Source: Hallerella sp964587155 (lineage in GTDB: Bacteria > Fibrobacterota > Fibrobacteria > Fibrobacterales > Fibrobacteraceae). Taken from it: 64,000 nt of DNA. The stretch is from contig CAZPKF010000006.1 in NCBI GenBank assembly GCA_964587155.1, positions 62,001 through 126,000 of the forward strand. Reading direction: 5' to 3'. The translations under genes were made by a program, and so were the position numbers. The notes beneath the pieces are model-generated. The model did not search any database. It was not told where the DNA came from and saw only the letters and a list, made by a program, of their open reading frames with translations. Below are positions 1 through 8,298 of this stretch, piece after piece. Positions within the stretch are counted from its first letter, which is position 1; each line of letters begins with the position of its first letter.

Positions 1-1367
1 ATTTTCCCCAGATTTTCCCCCGCTTTCACTTTGTGGTATTGCCAACGGGAAAATTTACTTTTGTCCATCTTGGCATAAGCGACGAGGAAGGAATCGCGGG
101 AACCTTCGGGAATGCGCAAAACATAGCCGGATTCCTTGGGCGGCGTGCACCAACGGTTGAGTTCCAGATTCAATTCCTGAATCGTTTTCGTATCCACGCC
201 AGAAGCTTCCGCCACTTTATCCAAGGGCATGAACTCGACGACGGTCACCGTGTCGAATGGAGGGCGTTCTTTTTTTTCAACGGCCATGCCGTAATGCTCC
301 GGATAGTGCCCAATCGTCATCGCCGCCAGAATGCGCGGAACATAATGCATCGTCTCTTTGGGGAGTTTCAAATCCCAATAAGTTACGGCAAGGCTCGAAT
401 CCCGAAGGGTATCTTCCCGCACTTCGCGAATGCGCTTGCGGACACAACCTTCACCGCAATTGTATGCGGCCATGGCCAAAAGCCAATCTCCGAATTCGCC
501 GTGCAGGCGTTTCAAATACCGCAGCGCGGCCGTTGTCGAAAGTTCTGGATTGCGCCGCAAATCCAACCAGTAATCCTGATAAAGCCCGTAACGTTTTCCC
601 GTAGAGGGAATGAATTGCCAAATGCCCGCCGCTTTCGCCCGACTGTAAGCTTTAATCTTGTAACCGGATTCCACCAAAGCGAGGAATATCAAATCGCGGG
701 GCATCTCCATGGAGTCTATTTTGGCAAAGATCATGTCTTCAAATGCTGTTTTCCGCGACAGGGAGGCCTCGGTAAACGCGCGTGCCCGCGTTGACATGTA
801 TTGAATTTCTTGTAAAACGCGCTCATTGAACTCCACGGGCAATGAAAATTCAGCCAAATTCAGCGTATCCAGAAAATTGCCGATTTCTTCACGCTCCGCA
901 CTGTCAAGCGGTGGCTCGTCCAAATTTTCAAGACCCTCGTCATCAAAATCGTAGCGGATATATGCCGATGCATCCTCGCCCATTTCCAAAATTCCCGAAT
1001 AGACTTCATCTAACGCGGCGATAATTCTTACCGGCATATCCTTGCGGTAAAGAGAATCCTGCGGACGCGCCAATTCGGAATACACCGGATCGTAACGCTC
1101 CTCTACCAGTTTTTTCAACGATAAATCTAAATGATGCCTGGCGACAAGATAATCACCCTCTTCCATGGCCTGGAGAGCGAACTGATATTGCTGCCATGAT
1201 TCCCGCTGTTCTTCTTCGGGAGAGACCCAATCGCTCAGGGCGCGGGATAAAAAGGATTCTTCGGCTTCTGGCGTATAAACTACGCTATTAGAAGCGGCGC
1301 AGGAGCAGAGAGCACAGAAAAGAATCCCTGAAAAAAAGAAGAGGGCACCCCTCTTCAGGGCGGCCAT
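1..1367 (-). CDS. mltD: Membrane-bound lytic murein transglycosylase D (partial, runs off left edge)
   Basis: Cleaves the MurNAc-GlcNAc bond of peptidoglycan, producing 1,6-anhydro ends, in the periplasm. The reading frame is open from the ATG to base 1, giving about 455 residues with the C-terminus missing. Residues 1-23 form a lipoprotein-like signal ending in LCSC (Cys23). The SLT domain lies at roughly 205-330, with the catalytic Glu in FLALVESG (E233), then AAGIWQF and MAAYNCGEG. A LysM-like segment follows at about 370-420, and a second LysM begins at the edge (VKAGENLG). This order, lipobox-SLT-LysM repeats, is that of MltD. The ATG overlaps the TGA of the upstream small acidic gene (TGATG), so the two are probably translationally coupled. 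The family assignment is firm; the number of LysM repeats cannot be seen. Confidence 0.93.
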   Translation of the reverse strand, partial: MAALKRGALFFFSGILFCALCSCAASNSVVYTPEAEESFLSRALSDWVSPEEEQRESWQQYQFALQAMEEGDYLVARHHLDLSLKKLVEERYDPVYSELARPQDSLYRKDMPVRIIAALDEVYSGILEMGEDASAYIRYDFDDEGLENLDEPPLDSAEREEIGNFLDTLNLAEFSLPVEFNERVLQEIQYMSTRARAFTEASLSRKTAFEDMIFAKIDSMEMPRDLIFLALVESGYKIKAYSRAKAAGIWQFIPSTGKRYGLYQDYWLDLRRNPELSTTAALRYLKRLHGEFGDWLLAMAAYNCGEGCVRKRIREVREDTLRDSSLAVTYWDLKLPKETMHYVPRILAAMTIGHYPEHYGMAVEKKERPPFDTVTVVEFMPLDKVAEASGVDTKTIQELNLELNRWCTPPKESGYVLRIPEGSRDSFLVAYAKMDKSKFSRWQYHKVKAGENLGK

Positions 1368-1597
1368 CACTGGTCGTAGTCCAAATCTTCCGCGTAATCG
1401 TTCCAAATTTGGTCCCGCTTGAAAGTCGGCTTGTCAAAGTTGACTTCTTCGTCCAAATCTTCTTCTTCCTCTTCTTCTTCTTCGTTTTCCTCGTCGTTGG
1501 AAAGCGGAACCGACGGTTCAATGCTATCGTTCTTGGGACGACGACCGCAATACAGGGTTTCCATCGCTTCGGAATTGTCCAAGTTTTTAAGATTCAT
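1367..1597 (-). CDS. Small acidic protein of unknown function
   Basis: A 76-residue protein. The start was chosen at the ATG of MNLKNLDNSEAM because a GAGGTG ribosome-binding site sits 7 bases upstream; the frame is open for 17 more codons without a comparable site. It has an internal run of glutamates (EENEEEEEEEEDLDEE, about residues 38-53) and ends in DYAEDLDYDQ. It has no signal peptide, membrane segment or recognisable domain. Its stop overlaps the mltD start by one base, and an equally small membrane protein gene ends 17 bases upstream, so the three probably form one transcript. No function is assigned. The acidic run could bind a basic partner or cations, but that is speculation. Confidence 0.7.
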   Translation of the reverse strand: MNLKNLDNSEAMETLYCGRRPKNDSIEPSVPLSNDEENEEEEEEEEDLDEEVNFDKPTFKRDQIWNDYAEDLDYDQ

Positions 1598-1614
1598 GGA
1601 AATACACCTCGTTT

Positions 1615-1776
1615 TTATTTGCCAAGAGCGCTGTTCACGCCAAACCAAATGATTCCCGCCGCCAAAAGGGAAAGAAACATCGTTGCGTAAATCAATACGC
1701 GATTAAACCGGTAAGCCCTTTGATTCTTTCGACTCCAAAAAGGACGTCCCGGATTGTTTGCGTGTTTTGCACTCAT
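1615..1776 (-). CDS. Small single-span membrane protein (53 aa)
   Basis: An ORF of 53 residues, MSAKHANNPGRPFWSRKNQR to NSALGK. The N-terminal half is basic (about residues 11-26) and is followed by one hydrophobic helix (about 27-47, VLIYATMFLSLLAAGIIWF). The positive-inside rule predicts a cytoplasmic N-terminus. A TATATTTT element ends 4 bases before the ATG and no Shine-Dalgarno sequence is visible, so the message may be leaderless. It sits directly upstream of the small acidic gene and mltD on the same strand, which suggests an envelope role. I do not recognise a family. The evidence for coding is the intact frame, the helix, the promoter-like element and the tight operon spacing. Confidence 0.6.
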   Translation of the reverse strand: MSAKHANNPGRPFWSRKNQRAYRFNRVLIYATMFLSLLAAGIIWFGVNSALGK

Positions 1777-1780
1777 AGCG

Positions 1781-1788
1781 AAAATATA
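1781..1788 (-). promoter_or_regulatory. TATATTTT -10-like element before the small membrane gene
   Basis: TATATTTT on the minus strand, ending 4 bases before the ATG at 1776. It matches the element found before many genes of this window, and the distance implies little or no 5' leader. Confidence 0.4.
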
Positions 1789-1833
1789 CACATCGACTTG
1801 AAAAAAACAAGTAGGGCAACAAAATATTTCACA

Positions 1834-1867
1834 TTCAGCGGATTAAAGTCCAAATCGCTCCGCTGAA
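1834..1867 (-). terminator. Stem-loop after the polysaccharide export gene
   Basis: A nine-base inverted repeat, TTCAGCGGA (1834-1842) and TCCGCTGAA (1859-1867), lies just downstream of the polysaccharide-export gene. On the minus strand it is followed by TGTGAAATATTTTG rather than a clean U-run, so it may be a weak terminator or an RNA-stabilising hairpin. Confidence 0.4.
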
Positions 1868-1869
1868 AG

Positions 1870-1929
1870 ATTTCATGCCGCCATTACCAATTTACGATAA
1901 TTTCATGCCGCCATTACCAATTTACGATA
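1870..1929. repeat. Perfect 30-bp tandem duplication
   Basis: Two identical 30-bp units, 1870-1899 and 1900-1929. The second unit carries the last codons and the stop of the polysaccharide-export gene, so a copy of its coding tail (IVNW-stop) is repeated just downstream. This looks like a recent replication slippage. Confidence 0.9.
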
Positions 1930-3059
1930 TCATCCTTTGCAGTATGAATCATATGGACCGATTGCGAGCCGTAATAAATGAATTGCGCCGTGGGGAGAAC
2001 CATCTTGATGACGCGGTTCCAACGGGCAAGGCCGGTCGCATCCACAAAGACAATGTCGCCCGGACGCAGGGCAAATTGATCGCCGAAGACCAATGCCATC
2101 GGATTGCCTGCGTTCAAATGGTAAACATTGATTGAATTGGCCGATTCCGAACGGAAGACATAAATGTTTTCCGCTTCGGCTGACTCCGTAAGAATTCCAC
2201 CGCCATTCGCCAGGGCTTCGGAAAGGGAAAGTTTGCCGTTTTTGAACGAAAGCGCCTGCTGATTCCGGACTTCGCCCATCAGATACGCCTTCGCTTCGGA
2301 AGCGTCCGGGATGCGAATGACGTCTCCATCCTTGAGAACGATGTCGCCCGGTCCAACGCCTGCGGCGTAAGATGCCAGCATATCGATTTTGTGGACTTTG
2401 CCATCGCGCGTAAATTCCACGCTGGACAAGTTCGCAGCCGAAGTCGCCCCTCCGCAACGGTTGACAGCCTCAAGGAACGTGATGGGGACATCGCTAAGGG
2501 AAACGACACCGGGCTTTTCCACGGCACCCTGAACATAAACTTTGAGACGCTGGCTTTGCAAAAGGCGCACATCGATTTGCGGATTGTTCAAGATTTTCGA
2601 GAGGCTCTGGACAATTTCTTGACGGAGTTCCGAAATGGTTTTGCCGAGAACGTTGATTTCTCCGACATAAGGATAGAACATGAGGCCCGATTCGCTGATA
2701 AGTTGGCCCGTCGCATTGTCGCTGCGGTAAGAACCCAACGGACTTGTCAATTCCGGATGTTCCCAAATGACAACCTGGACGATGTCAAAAGGTCCCAGGC
2801 GATACGCTTCTTGCTTGTAGGAAATGAGTTCTTGCGGCAACGACGCGACAAGCGCTGTTGAATCGTTATTTTCTACAAATTGAGAAAGCGTATAGGCATT
2901 GATGCTCTGCAAATGCACCTTCGCCCCTTGAAAATCGGCAAGCGTATCAATTGTGCCGTTTTCTTCCGCCGATTCGTCGAAAACCATCCCCGGAGCGGCG
3001 AAACAGCCCGAAAGAACCAAAGCCGACAGAACGAAAAAGCCCGAAAGCCAAAATTTCAT
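1914..3059 (-). CDS. Wza-like polysaccharide export lipoprotein with SLBB domains
   Basis: Outer-membrane export protein for capsule or exopolysaccharide, 381 residues. The start at MKFWLSG was chosen for its AGAGGA ribosome-binding site and because it gives a clean lipoprotein signal (LVLSGC, Cys19); an in-frame ATG 11 codons upstream lacks these. The polysaccharide-export domain lies at about 85-170 (RLGPFDIVQVVIWEHPEL), followed by two SLBB-type segments (about 175-250 and 260-335, with VYVQGAVEKPGVVSL and AYLMGEVRNQQALSF). A C-terminal amphipathic segment (RWNRVIKMVLPTAQFIYYG) matches the membrane-spanning helix of Wza-type proteins. No glycosyltransferases or Wzc partner are in the window, so its polymer is unknown. 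It has its own promoter-like TATATTTG at 3090-3097. Confidence 0.88.
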   Translation of the reverse strand: MKFWLSGFFVLSALVLSGCFAAPGMVFDESAEENGTIDTLADFQGAKVHLQSINAYTLSQFVENNDSTALVASLPQELISYKQEAYRLGPFDIVQVVIWEHPELTSPLGSYRSDNATGQLISESGLMFYPYVGEINVLGKTISELRQEIVQSLSKILNNPQIDVRLLQSQRLKVYVQGAVEKPGVVSLSDVPITFLEAVNRCGGATSAANLSSVEFTRDGKVHKIDMLASYAAGVGPGDIVLKDGDVIRIPDASEAKAYLMGEVRNQQALSFKNGKLSLSEALANGGGILTESAEAENIYVFRSESANSINVYHLNAGNPMALVFGDQFALRPGDIVFVDATGLARWNRVIKMVLPTAQFIYYGSQSVHMIHTAKDDIVNW

Positions 3060-3089
3060 AAAGGAAATCCTCTTTGAATCAAATTTTTC

Positions 3090-3097
3090 CAAATATA
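3090..3097 (-). promoter_or_regulatory. TATATTTG -10-like element before the polysaccharide export gene
   Basis: TATATTTG on the minus strand, 31 bases before the ATG, leaving room for the AGAGGA ribosome-binding site. It indicates separate transcription from the operon upstream. Confidence 0.45.
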
Positions 3098-3101
3098 TAA
3101 A

Positions 3102-4964
3102 TCAAACTTTTTTCCATCGTCCGGAATTGTAAGACGAAAGCCAATCCAAGGCTTTTTCCGTTTTCGCATGATTCGGAATCCGGGCAAAGAAGGCGTTCAC
3201 CGTTTCACCCGGCTTTCGAATAAAGCCTTGCGCGGCAAGGCTCTTTTCCGCCCGAGAAAGCAAAAGCTGCCAATGGACAATCGTTTCCGAAGCGGAGCGT
3301 CTTTTTCGGCGGCGTAAACCGTTCCGGACTGCCCACCCCAAAATTCCCCCTGAAATCACCACACCCAAAATCATGAAGAAGGTCCGGGAGCGGACAAAAC
3401 TTCCCGTCCAAGTTCCAAAAGCGTCGACCGATTCGCGCCACGCCCCCTCGGTCAATTTGTGCAGAAGAAGCAGGCCTTTTCCGCGGATGCGCTCCCACCA
3501 TATCCCGAAAAATGACTGTTCTTTTCCCACGGCGCGGGCCGACACCGGCGTCGGATCGAAAACATTCCAAAAACCGTCCGCATCTCGAAATTCTACCCAA
3601 GCGTGCGCATTCCTTCGGCGGAATACCCAATAATCATCCCATTTTTCCGGGTAAGCAAATCCCGTTGTATAACGGGCTTGGACTCCCAAACGGCGAAGCA
3701 ACAACGTACTGAAAGAGGCGAAATATTCGCAAAAACCCGAACGTCTGCGGGCAAACGTCCGCAACGGATCTTCGTTTCCCGATAAAGGCACCTGGAGCGA
3801 ATAGGAATAATTCTTCTGAAAATAAGTTTTCATTTTTTGCAAATTCCCCAAAAGGGAATCCGGCGAATTTACAAGGTTCATCGCCAAGGCGGCGGAATCT
3901 AAAAACGCTTCTAGATCTTTCGGGCAAGCCGTCCAAAGGGTGTCTTGCACAGTTAAATCCCGGGCGCGGACTCCGTCCCAATAATACCAGTCCCCAGGCA
4001 TATTTCCTTCAACGGAAAAAAAATCCCCGGCAAAATAAGGGATGGAATCAAACTCCTTGATGGCGACCCCCGCAGCCCCCGGCGGCGCAAAAAGGACATT
4101 TCGCAAGGGCAAGCTCGAACGCACCCACACCGGGCTAGAATCCGCCGCCGGAATCCCAGATTCGAAGCCGCCGTAGTTGCCGACAAATGGCCCCGTTTGC
4201 AGCTGCCGGGAATGTTCCCATTTTTTCCAAAGGCCTTTCCCCGACAAATAACGGCCATAAGAAATTCCTTTAAAATAAACAGGCCGCCGAGGAGAATATA
4301 TCCGGAAGACGACCGCCCCATCTTGGCTTTCCGAATAGTTTTCTGCAAAAGATCCAAGTTCCCCCACATTCGAAAATCCCATTTGCCGCCATGCCGTGCC
4401 GCGGGCCGATTTTCCCCACGAAGCGCGGGCCGATTGCAGCATATGCCAGATTCCTGCAAAGGCGAAGAACGTGAGCAAAAAAGACGTAAGCCAAAAAAAC
4501 AGTCCATTTTTCATCTGCTTCCGGGGCCGGATTTCAAACAGAAACGCGCAAAATGCGACCGTGCCCGTTACAAGGCTCGGAATGTTCCATTCAAATGTTC
4601 CAAGCAAAACTGCGGCCAACGCGTCGAAAAGGACAAAAACGTTTTTCCCTCCGCGGCCAACGCTTCGCCATTCCATAAGGGCCAAATACAAAAGATACCA
4701 CGCCGGAATGCAGAAGAAAAGCGGAGAAAATCCTCCCGGTGGATTCGGATACGCCGCAAACCAAATTGCAAACGGAAGAATACCCACATACAGCAAAACC
4801 CGGCGCAAAACGGAAATTTTTCCCATCCGAAGGCGGCGATAAATCAACAAGCAGAAGAGCAATGCGAACACCGCCAAAATCCATGCCGAGGACGCAAATC
4901 CCAACGAAACAATGGAGGCGACAAGGATCACCAGTGCGCTTTCCGGAGAGAATTTTCCGTTCAC
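3102..4964 (-). CDS. TgpA-like transglutaminase membrane protein
   Basis: A 620-residue membrane protein with several hydrophobic helices in the first 170 residues, a periplasmic transglutaminase-like domain and a further helix near 540 (FFMILGVVISGGILGWAV). The Cys-His-Asp triad is visible: C412 in SGFCEYF, H454 in NAHAWVEF and D470 in FDPTP. This is the architecture of TgpA (DUF3488 plus transglutaminase core plus DUF4129-like tail). It starts with GTG, overlapping the TGA of the DUF58 gene by four bases (GTGA), with a good GGAGG upstream. It is third in a MoxR-DUF58-TgpA operon, a combination common in bacteria and of unclear role. The substrate is unknown; envelope protein modification or proteolysis is the usual guess. 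Confidence 0.88.
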   Translation of the reverse strand: MNGKFSPESALVILVASIVSLGFASSAWILAVFALLFCLLIYRRLRMGKISVLRRVLLYVGILPFAIWFAAYPNPPGGFSPLFFCIPAWYLLYLALMEWRSVGRGGKNVFVLFDALAAVLLGTFEWNIPSLVTGTVAFCAFLFEIRPRKQMKNGLFFWLTSFLLTFFAFAGIWHMLQSARASWGKSARGTAWRQMGFSNVGELGSFAENYSESQDGAVVFRIYSPRRPVYFKGISYGRYLSGKGLWKKWEHSRQLQTGPFVGNYGGFESGIPAADSSPVWVRSSLPLRNVLFAPPGAAGVAIKEFDSIPYFAGDFFSVEGNMPGDWYYWDGVRARDLTVQDTLWTACPKDLEAFLDSAALAMNLVNSPDSLLGNLQKMKTYFQKNYSYSLQVPLSGNEDPLRTFARRRSGFCEYFASFSTLLLRRLGVQARYTTGFAYPEKWDDYWVFRRRNAHAWVEFRDADGFWNVFDPTPVSARAVGKEQSFFGIWWERIRGKGLLLLHKLTEGAWRESVDAFGTWTGSFVRSRTFFMILGVVISGGILGWAVRNGLRRRKRRSASETIVHWQLLLSRAEKSLAAQGFIRKPGETVNAFFARIPNHAKTEKALDWLSSYNSGRWKKV

Positions 4965-6094
4965 AGAAGATCCTCCCTGCCGGCACAGACAAACTTGATT
5001 TCATCCCCATCTGCGGCGGCAAATGTTTTGTCTACGACAACAATTTGCTTATCCACTTTCCAAGGAACCCGGCGCAAAGAAACAGAAAGGATTGGAGAAT
5101 CCTCTACCGAGGTTCCGTTCCACGCATCCAGTTCGTAATGATTCCAAATTTCCGCACGGGGAATTTCCGCCAGGAATTTTAAAATTTCTCTTTGGACAAA
5201 AGGCGTTTTTAAGGGAACTTCCTTGCCGCCGATAAAAAAGCGCGAAAGGGCTCCCCGTTCCAAAAGCCAAAACGCAACACTTCCGCACAATCGGATTGCC
5301 GCTTCCACACACATTTTTTCGTACAAATGCGTTGCGGAAACATCCAAGAGCAACACGATTCCTCCGCCCGATTCCTTCTCATATTCCTTGGTAAAAGGCC
5401 TTCCGTAACGGGCAAAGGCCCGGTAATGCAAATCCCGCAAGCTGTCCCCATCCCGGTATTCGCGAACACCGTAAAATTCCTGTCCTCGGCAATTTTCGGG
5501 GCGAAGACAGCGTTCAAAACGGGCGCCGCTTTTTCCGGCTGTCAAAAAAGCAAATGACTTCAGCGGAAAAATTTTCGGTGCGACCAACAATTCAACCGTT
5601 TTCCCATAAGGTTTCAAACTTTGAACGAGTCCAGAGGGATGCCGCTCGACAAGTGCGATTCTCGGCAACTGAAAAACGCCGCGCCGATGCGGTAAAATCG
5701 TTCCGTCCCCAAGCGACTCTAACGAAGAATCCATCCGGAAAGATTTCCAAAAAACACCCGCTTTCAAAGGTTTTTCAAATAACGCCGAAAGACGGAACGG
5801 CACGCCTTCTGTCCCCTGCGGAATTTCGATTCGCAAAATGCGGTTCTTCGGTTTTCTCCGGGAAAGAAGCGCAAGGAATAGTGAAACGGCAAAAAAAAGT
5901 TCCAGACATTTCAAGGGGAAAAATCCGGGAGCGAAGAGAAAAAAAGCGCCAAACAAAAGGAGTGCGCAAATGATATGGCCCGCCGGGCTAAAAGCCTCGC
6001 TCCAGAAAAAATAAATCCGCATCAGCCATCCGGATTTTTCCGGCATCCGCGGATATGCTTTCCACAACCACGCTACTTCTTTGAAAAAACGCAT
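4961..6094 (-). CDS. DUF58 domain protein
   Basis: A 377-residue protein with two hydrophobic helices near the N-terminus (about 30-75) and a C-terminal DUF58 region. The family signature YRDGDSLRDLHYRAFAR is clear. A vWA-like strand with a modified MIDAS motif follows (IVLLLDVSAT). The frame extends 71 codons upstream over the moxR gene; MRFFKEVAW was chosen because it lies 4 bases after the moxR stop. It is translationally coupled to tgpA downstream by a four-base overlap. DUF58 proteins pair with MoxR ATPases, which are thought to remodel or activate them. No separate BatA/BatB-type vWA genes follow here, so this is the short form of the locus. Confidence 0.85.
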   Translation of the reverse strand: MRFFKEVAWLWKAYPRMPEKSGWLMRIYFFWSEAFSPAGHIICALLLFGAFFLFAPGFFPLKCLELFFAVSLFLALLSRRKPKNRILRIEIPQGTEGVPFRLSALFEKPLKAGVFWKSFRMDSSLESLGDGTILPHRRGVFQLPRIALVERHPSGLVQSLKPYGKTVELLVAPKIFPLKSFAFLTAGKSGARFERCLRPENCRGQEFYGVREYRDGDSLRDLHYRAFARYGRPFTKEYEKESGGGIVLLLDVSATHLYEKMCVEAAIRLCGSVAFWLLERGALSRFFIGGKEVPLKTPFVQREILKFLAEIPRAEIWNHYELDAWNGTSVEDSPILSVSLRRVPWKVDKQIVVVDKTFAAADGDEIKFVCAGREDLL

Positions 6095-6098
6095 TCCA

Positions 6099-7007
6099 TC
6101 ACCTGGGAACGGAAATTTCACGGCGGATTTCTTCCAAAATGGCAACGGTTGCTCCGGGAGCGGAATCCTCTGCAAAAATCCGGTGGGAAAGGACGGGGAA
6201 AAGAGCGCGTTGAATATCATCGGGAAGAACATAGTCCCGATTTTCCATATAAGCGAACGCACGTGAAAGCGCACACAAAGCCATCCCCGCCCGCGGACTT
6301 GCCCCAAGCCTCAATCCCGGACGATTTCGAGTCGCCCGTACAAGCTTTACCGCATACAGTTCGAGATCTTCGTCCATGTGGACTTTCTTTACCTCGGAAC
6401 GAAGTTTCAAAACATCCGCCGGAGTCATCACCGGTTGAAGCTTTTCAATTGGCAGACCAAACCGGTGTCCGCGAACAATATCGAGTTCCGAATTTTCCGA
6501 TGGGTATCCGATGGATATCCGCATAAGAAAACGGTCCATTTGCGCTTCGGGAAGAGGATAAACGCCGCGGAATTCAACAGGATTTTCCGTTGCCAGAACC
6601 AGAAAAAAGTCAGGCAGCGGAATGGAATTTCCCTCAAGCGAAACGGAGCGTTCTTCCATCGCTTCGAGCAAGGCACTTTGCGTTCGTGGACTAGCCCTGT
6701 TGATTTCATCAGCGAGCAGGATTTGCGTAAAAACGGGACCTTTCCTAATTTCAAAATCAGATTTTCCCGGCCGGAATACAGCCCCACCGGTCACGTCGGC
6801 AGGCAACAAGTCCGAAGTAAACTGGATTCGGGAATATTCGGCGGAAAGTGCTTTCGCCAACGCCTTGGCCAAAGTCGTCTTCCCTGTACCTGGAACATCT
6901 TCAATAAGCACGTGTCCATCGGCGAGAAGCGCTCCGACAAGAAGTGAAATAGAATCTTCCTTGCCTAGGATAACAGAGTTTAAAGCGTTGATCAAATGCG
7001 GAATCAT
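6099..7007 (-). CDS. moxR: MoxR-family AAA+ ATPase
   Basis: A 302-residue AAA+ ATPase of the MoxR group, acting as a chaperone-like remodeller. Walker A is DVPGTGKTTLAKALA (about 38-52), Walker B is LLADEINRASPRTQ, sensor 1 is ATENPVEFRG, and the C-terminal lid contains GASPRAGMALC. Length and order are typical for the family. It is the first gene of the moxR-DUF58-tgpA operon, with a GAGGA ribosome-binding site nine bases before the ATG. It is divergent from the small membrane gene at 7051; the 43-base gap must hold both promoters. The substrate is presumably the DUF58 protein encoded next to it, an inference from gene linkage. Confidence 0.93.
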   Translation of the reverse strand: MIPHLINALNSVILGKEDSISLLVGALLADGHVLIEDVPGTGKTTLAKALAKALSAEYSRIQFTSDLLPADVTGGAVFRPGKSDFEIRKGPVFTQILLADEINRASPRTQSALLEAMEERSVSLEGNSIPLPDFFLVLATENPVEFRGVYPLPEAQMDRFLMRISIGYPSENSELDIVRGHRFGLPIEKLQPVMTPADVLKLRSEVKKVHMDEDLELYAVKLVRATRNRPGLRLGASPRAGMALCALSRAFAYMENRDYVLPDDIQRALFPVLSHRIFAEDSAPGATVAILEEIRREISVPR

Positions 7008-7050
7008 TTTGAAAATCCTCGAAAAACTTTTTAAATATAATACTGAAGTT

Positions 7051-7392
7051 ATGACAATCCTAACCGTTCCCGCTTTATTTTCTGCAGCCGCCCTGATTTT
7101 CCTTTTGGCGGATTCCTTTTTTCACATGGCGCCGGATAGGCGCAAAACGCTGATCGTTCCCGGAGGCATCCAACTTTTCGCCGTCTATACGGTTCTCGTC
7201 CGCGGTAAGGTCTTCCCCGGATTTTTCCCCGATGAAATCGTCACACTCTTCATCTACTTTTTCAGCCTGTATTTAACGTTCTACGCGTCCACCGTTTTAT
7301 TTTCCTCCCAACGGCGGATTTTACAAGCTTCGCTGTGGAGCCTTTCCGCCATCGCTTGCTGGATTCTAGCCTTTTTCGGCGGAAAAGTTTAG
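7051..7392 (+). CDS. Small multi-span membrane protein, unknown function
   Basis: A 113-residue protein made mostly of hydrophobic stretches: about 1-20 (ILTVPALFSAAALIFLLA), 35-53, 62-84 (IVTLFIYFFSLYLTFYAS) and 92-110 (WSLSAIACWILAFFGG). This gives three or four helices. The frame is open further upstream inside moxR on the other strand. The ATG at 7051 was chosen because it lies just after the intergenic TATAAT at 7036-7041, with only 9 bases between, so the leader is short. It is the first gene of a five-gene plus-strand operon, 12 bases before the aspartoacylase gene. I recognise no family. Confidence 0.65.
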   Translation: MTILTVPALFSAAALIFLLADSFFHMAPDRRKTLIVPGGIQLFAVYTVLVRGKVFPGFFPDEIVTLFIYFFSLYLTFYASTVLFSSQRRILQASLWSLSAIACWILAFFGGKV

Positions 7393-7404
7393 TATAATAA
7401 GGAT

Positions 7405-8298
7405 ATGAATCAAATTAAGAACATCGTCATCGCCGGCGGAACACACGGAAACGAACTTTCGGGGGTGATGCTCTTTCGAAAATGGGCGAAGAACAACCAT
7501 CTTTACGCTGACAAATGCCCATCGGCAAACACCGAACTGGTTCTCACCAATATCGAGGCGACAAGCGTTTGCAAGCGTTATGTCGACAGGGATTTAAATC
7601 GCAGTTTCGCAGACCGACTTATTTCATTGGAAAATCCACAGGCCTACGAAATTCGCCGGGCAAAAGAATTGAACGACCGCTTTGGCCCCAAAGGTGCCGC
7701 GACAAAAACGGACCTCATCATCGATGTGCACAACACAACATCAAACATGGGCGTATGCCTGATTCTCTCGACCCGCGATCCGTTCACCATGCGCGCAAGT
7801 GCAGAAATCGCAAATGAATTTTCAAACGCCTTCATCTATTATCAGCCCGAAGAACGCGGAGAATCCCCTTACTTTGGGACCATTGCCAAAGCGGACATTT
7901 GCTTAGAAGTAGGCCCTCAGCCACATGGAACTCTTGATGCGGACCTCTTTTTCGAAACGGAAAAAATTGTCGGACGTTATCTAGAACTCGCAGACGAATG
8001 GAACCGCGGCGTTTTGCAGAAAAAGCCCAAAAAGAAAGTCGATGTATTCACACAATTCAAAGACATTGATTACCCGCGGAAACCAACCGGAGAAATCACC
8101 GCCATGGTCCATCCCAATCTCCTTCACGGAGATTACAAAGAAGTCAAATCCGGAGAACCTCTTTTTATCACATTCGATGGTCAAAATGTTCCCAGCACGG
8201 AAACTCAAAGTGTTTGGCCCATCTTTATCAACGAAAGCGCCTATTACGAAAAAAAGCTCGCCATGAGCCTTACCCTGAAAACTGTCGAGGAATGGTAA
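7405..8298 (+). CDS. Aspartoacylase (N-acetylaspartate deacetylase) family
   Basis: A zinc hydrolase of the AstE/AspA family that removes an acyl group from an N-acyl amino acid, typically N-acetylaspartate. It has 297 residues. The zinc ligands are seen as H14 and E17 in GGTHGNE and H109 in DVHNTT. The substrate-binding RDLNR motif and the catalytic E168 in CLEVGPQPHGT are also present. The sequence is of the true aspartoacylase type, similar in layout to the animal enzymes, rather than succinylglutamate desuccinylase; that distinction is by recognition only. Its TAA overlaps the next ATG by one base. The genes around it (two unknown proteins, a secreted protein and a HAD hydrolase) do not reveal a pathway. 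Confidence 0.87.
   Translation: MNQIKNIVIAGGTHGNELSGVMLFRKWAKNNHLYADKCPSANTELVLTNIEATSVCKRYVDRDLNRSFADRLISLENPQAYEIRRAKELNDRFGPKGAATKTDLIIDVHNTTSNMGVCLILSTRDPFTMRASAEIANEFSNAFIYYQPEERGESPYFGTIAKADICLEVGPQPHGTLDADLFFETEKIVGRYLELADEWNRGVLQKKPKKKVDVFTQFKDIDYPRKPTGEITAMVHPNLLHGDYKEVKSGEPLFITFDGQNVPSTETQSVWPIFINESAYYEKKLAMSLTLKTVEEW

Noticed and set aside
1419..1652. Serine-rich frame opposite the small acidic gene
   Set aside because: It is the complement of the Glu codon run and lacks a ribosome-binding site.
4197..5138. Long plus-strand frame of 313 codons
   Set aside because: Antisense shadow of tgpA, rich in Arg/Lys/Pro with no domain; tgpA has clear catalytic motifs.
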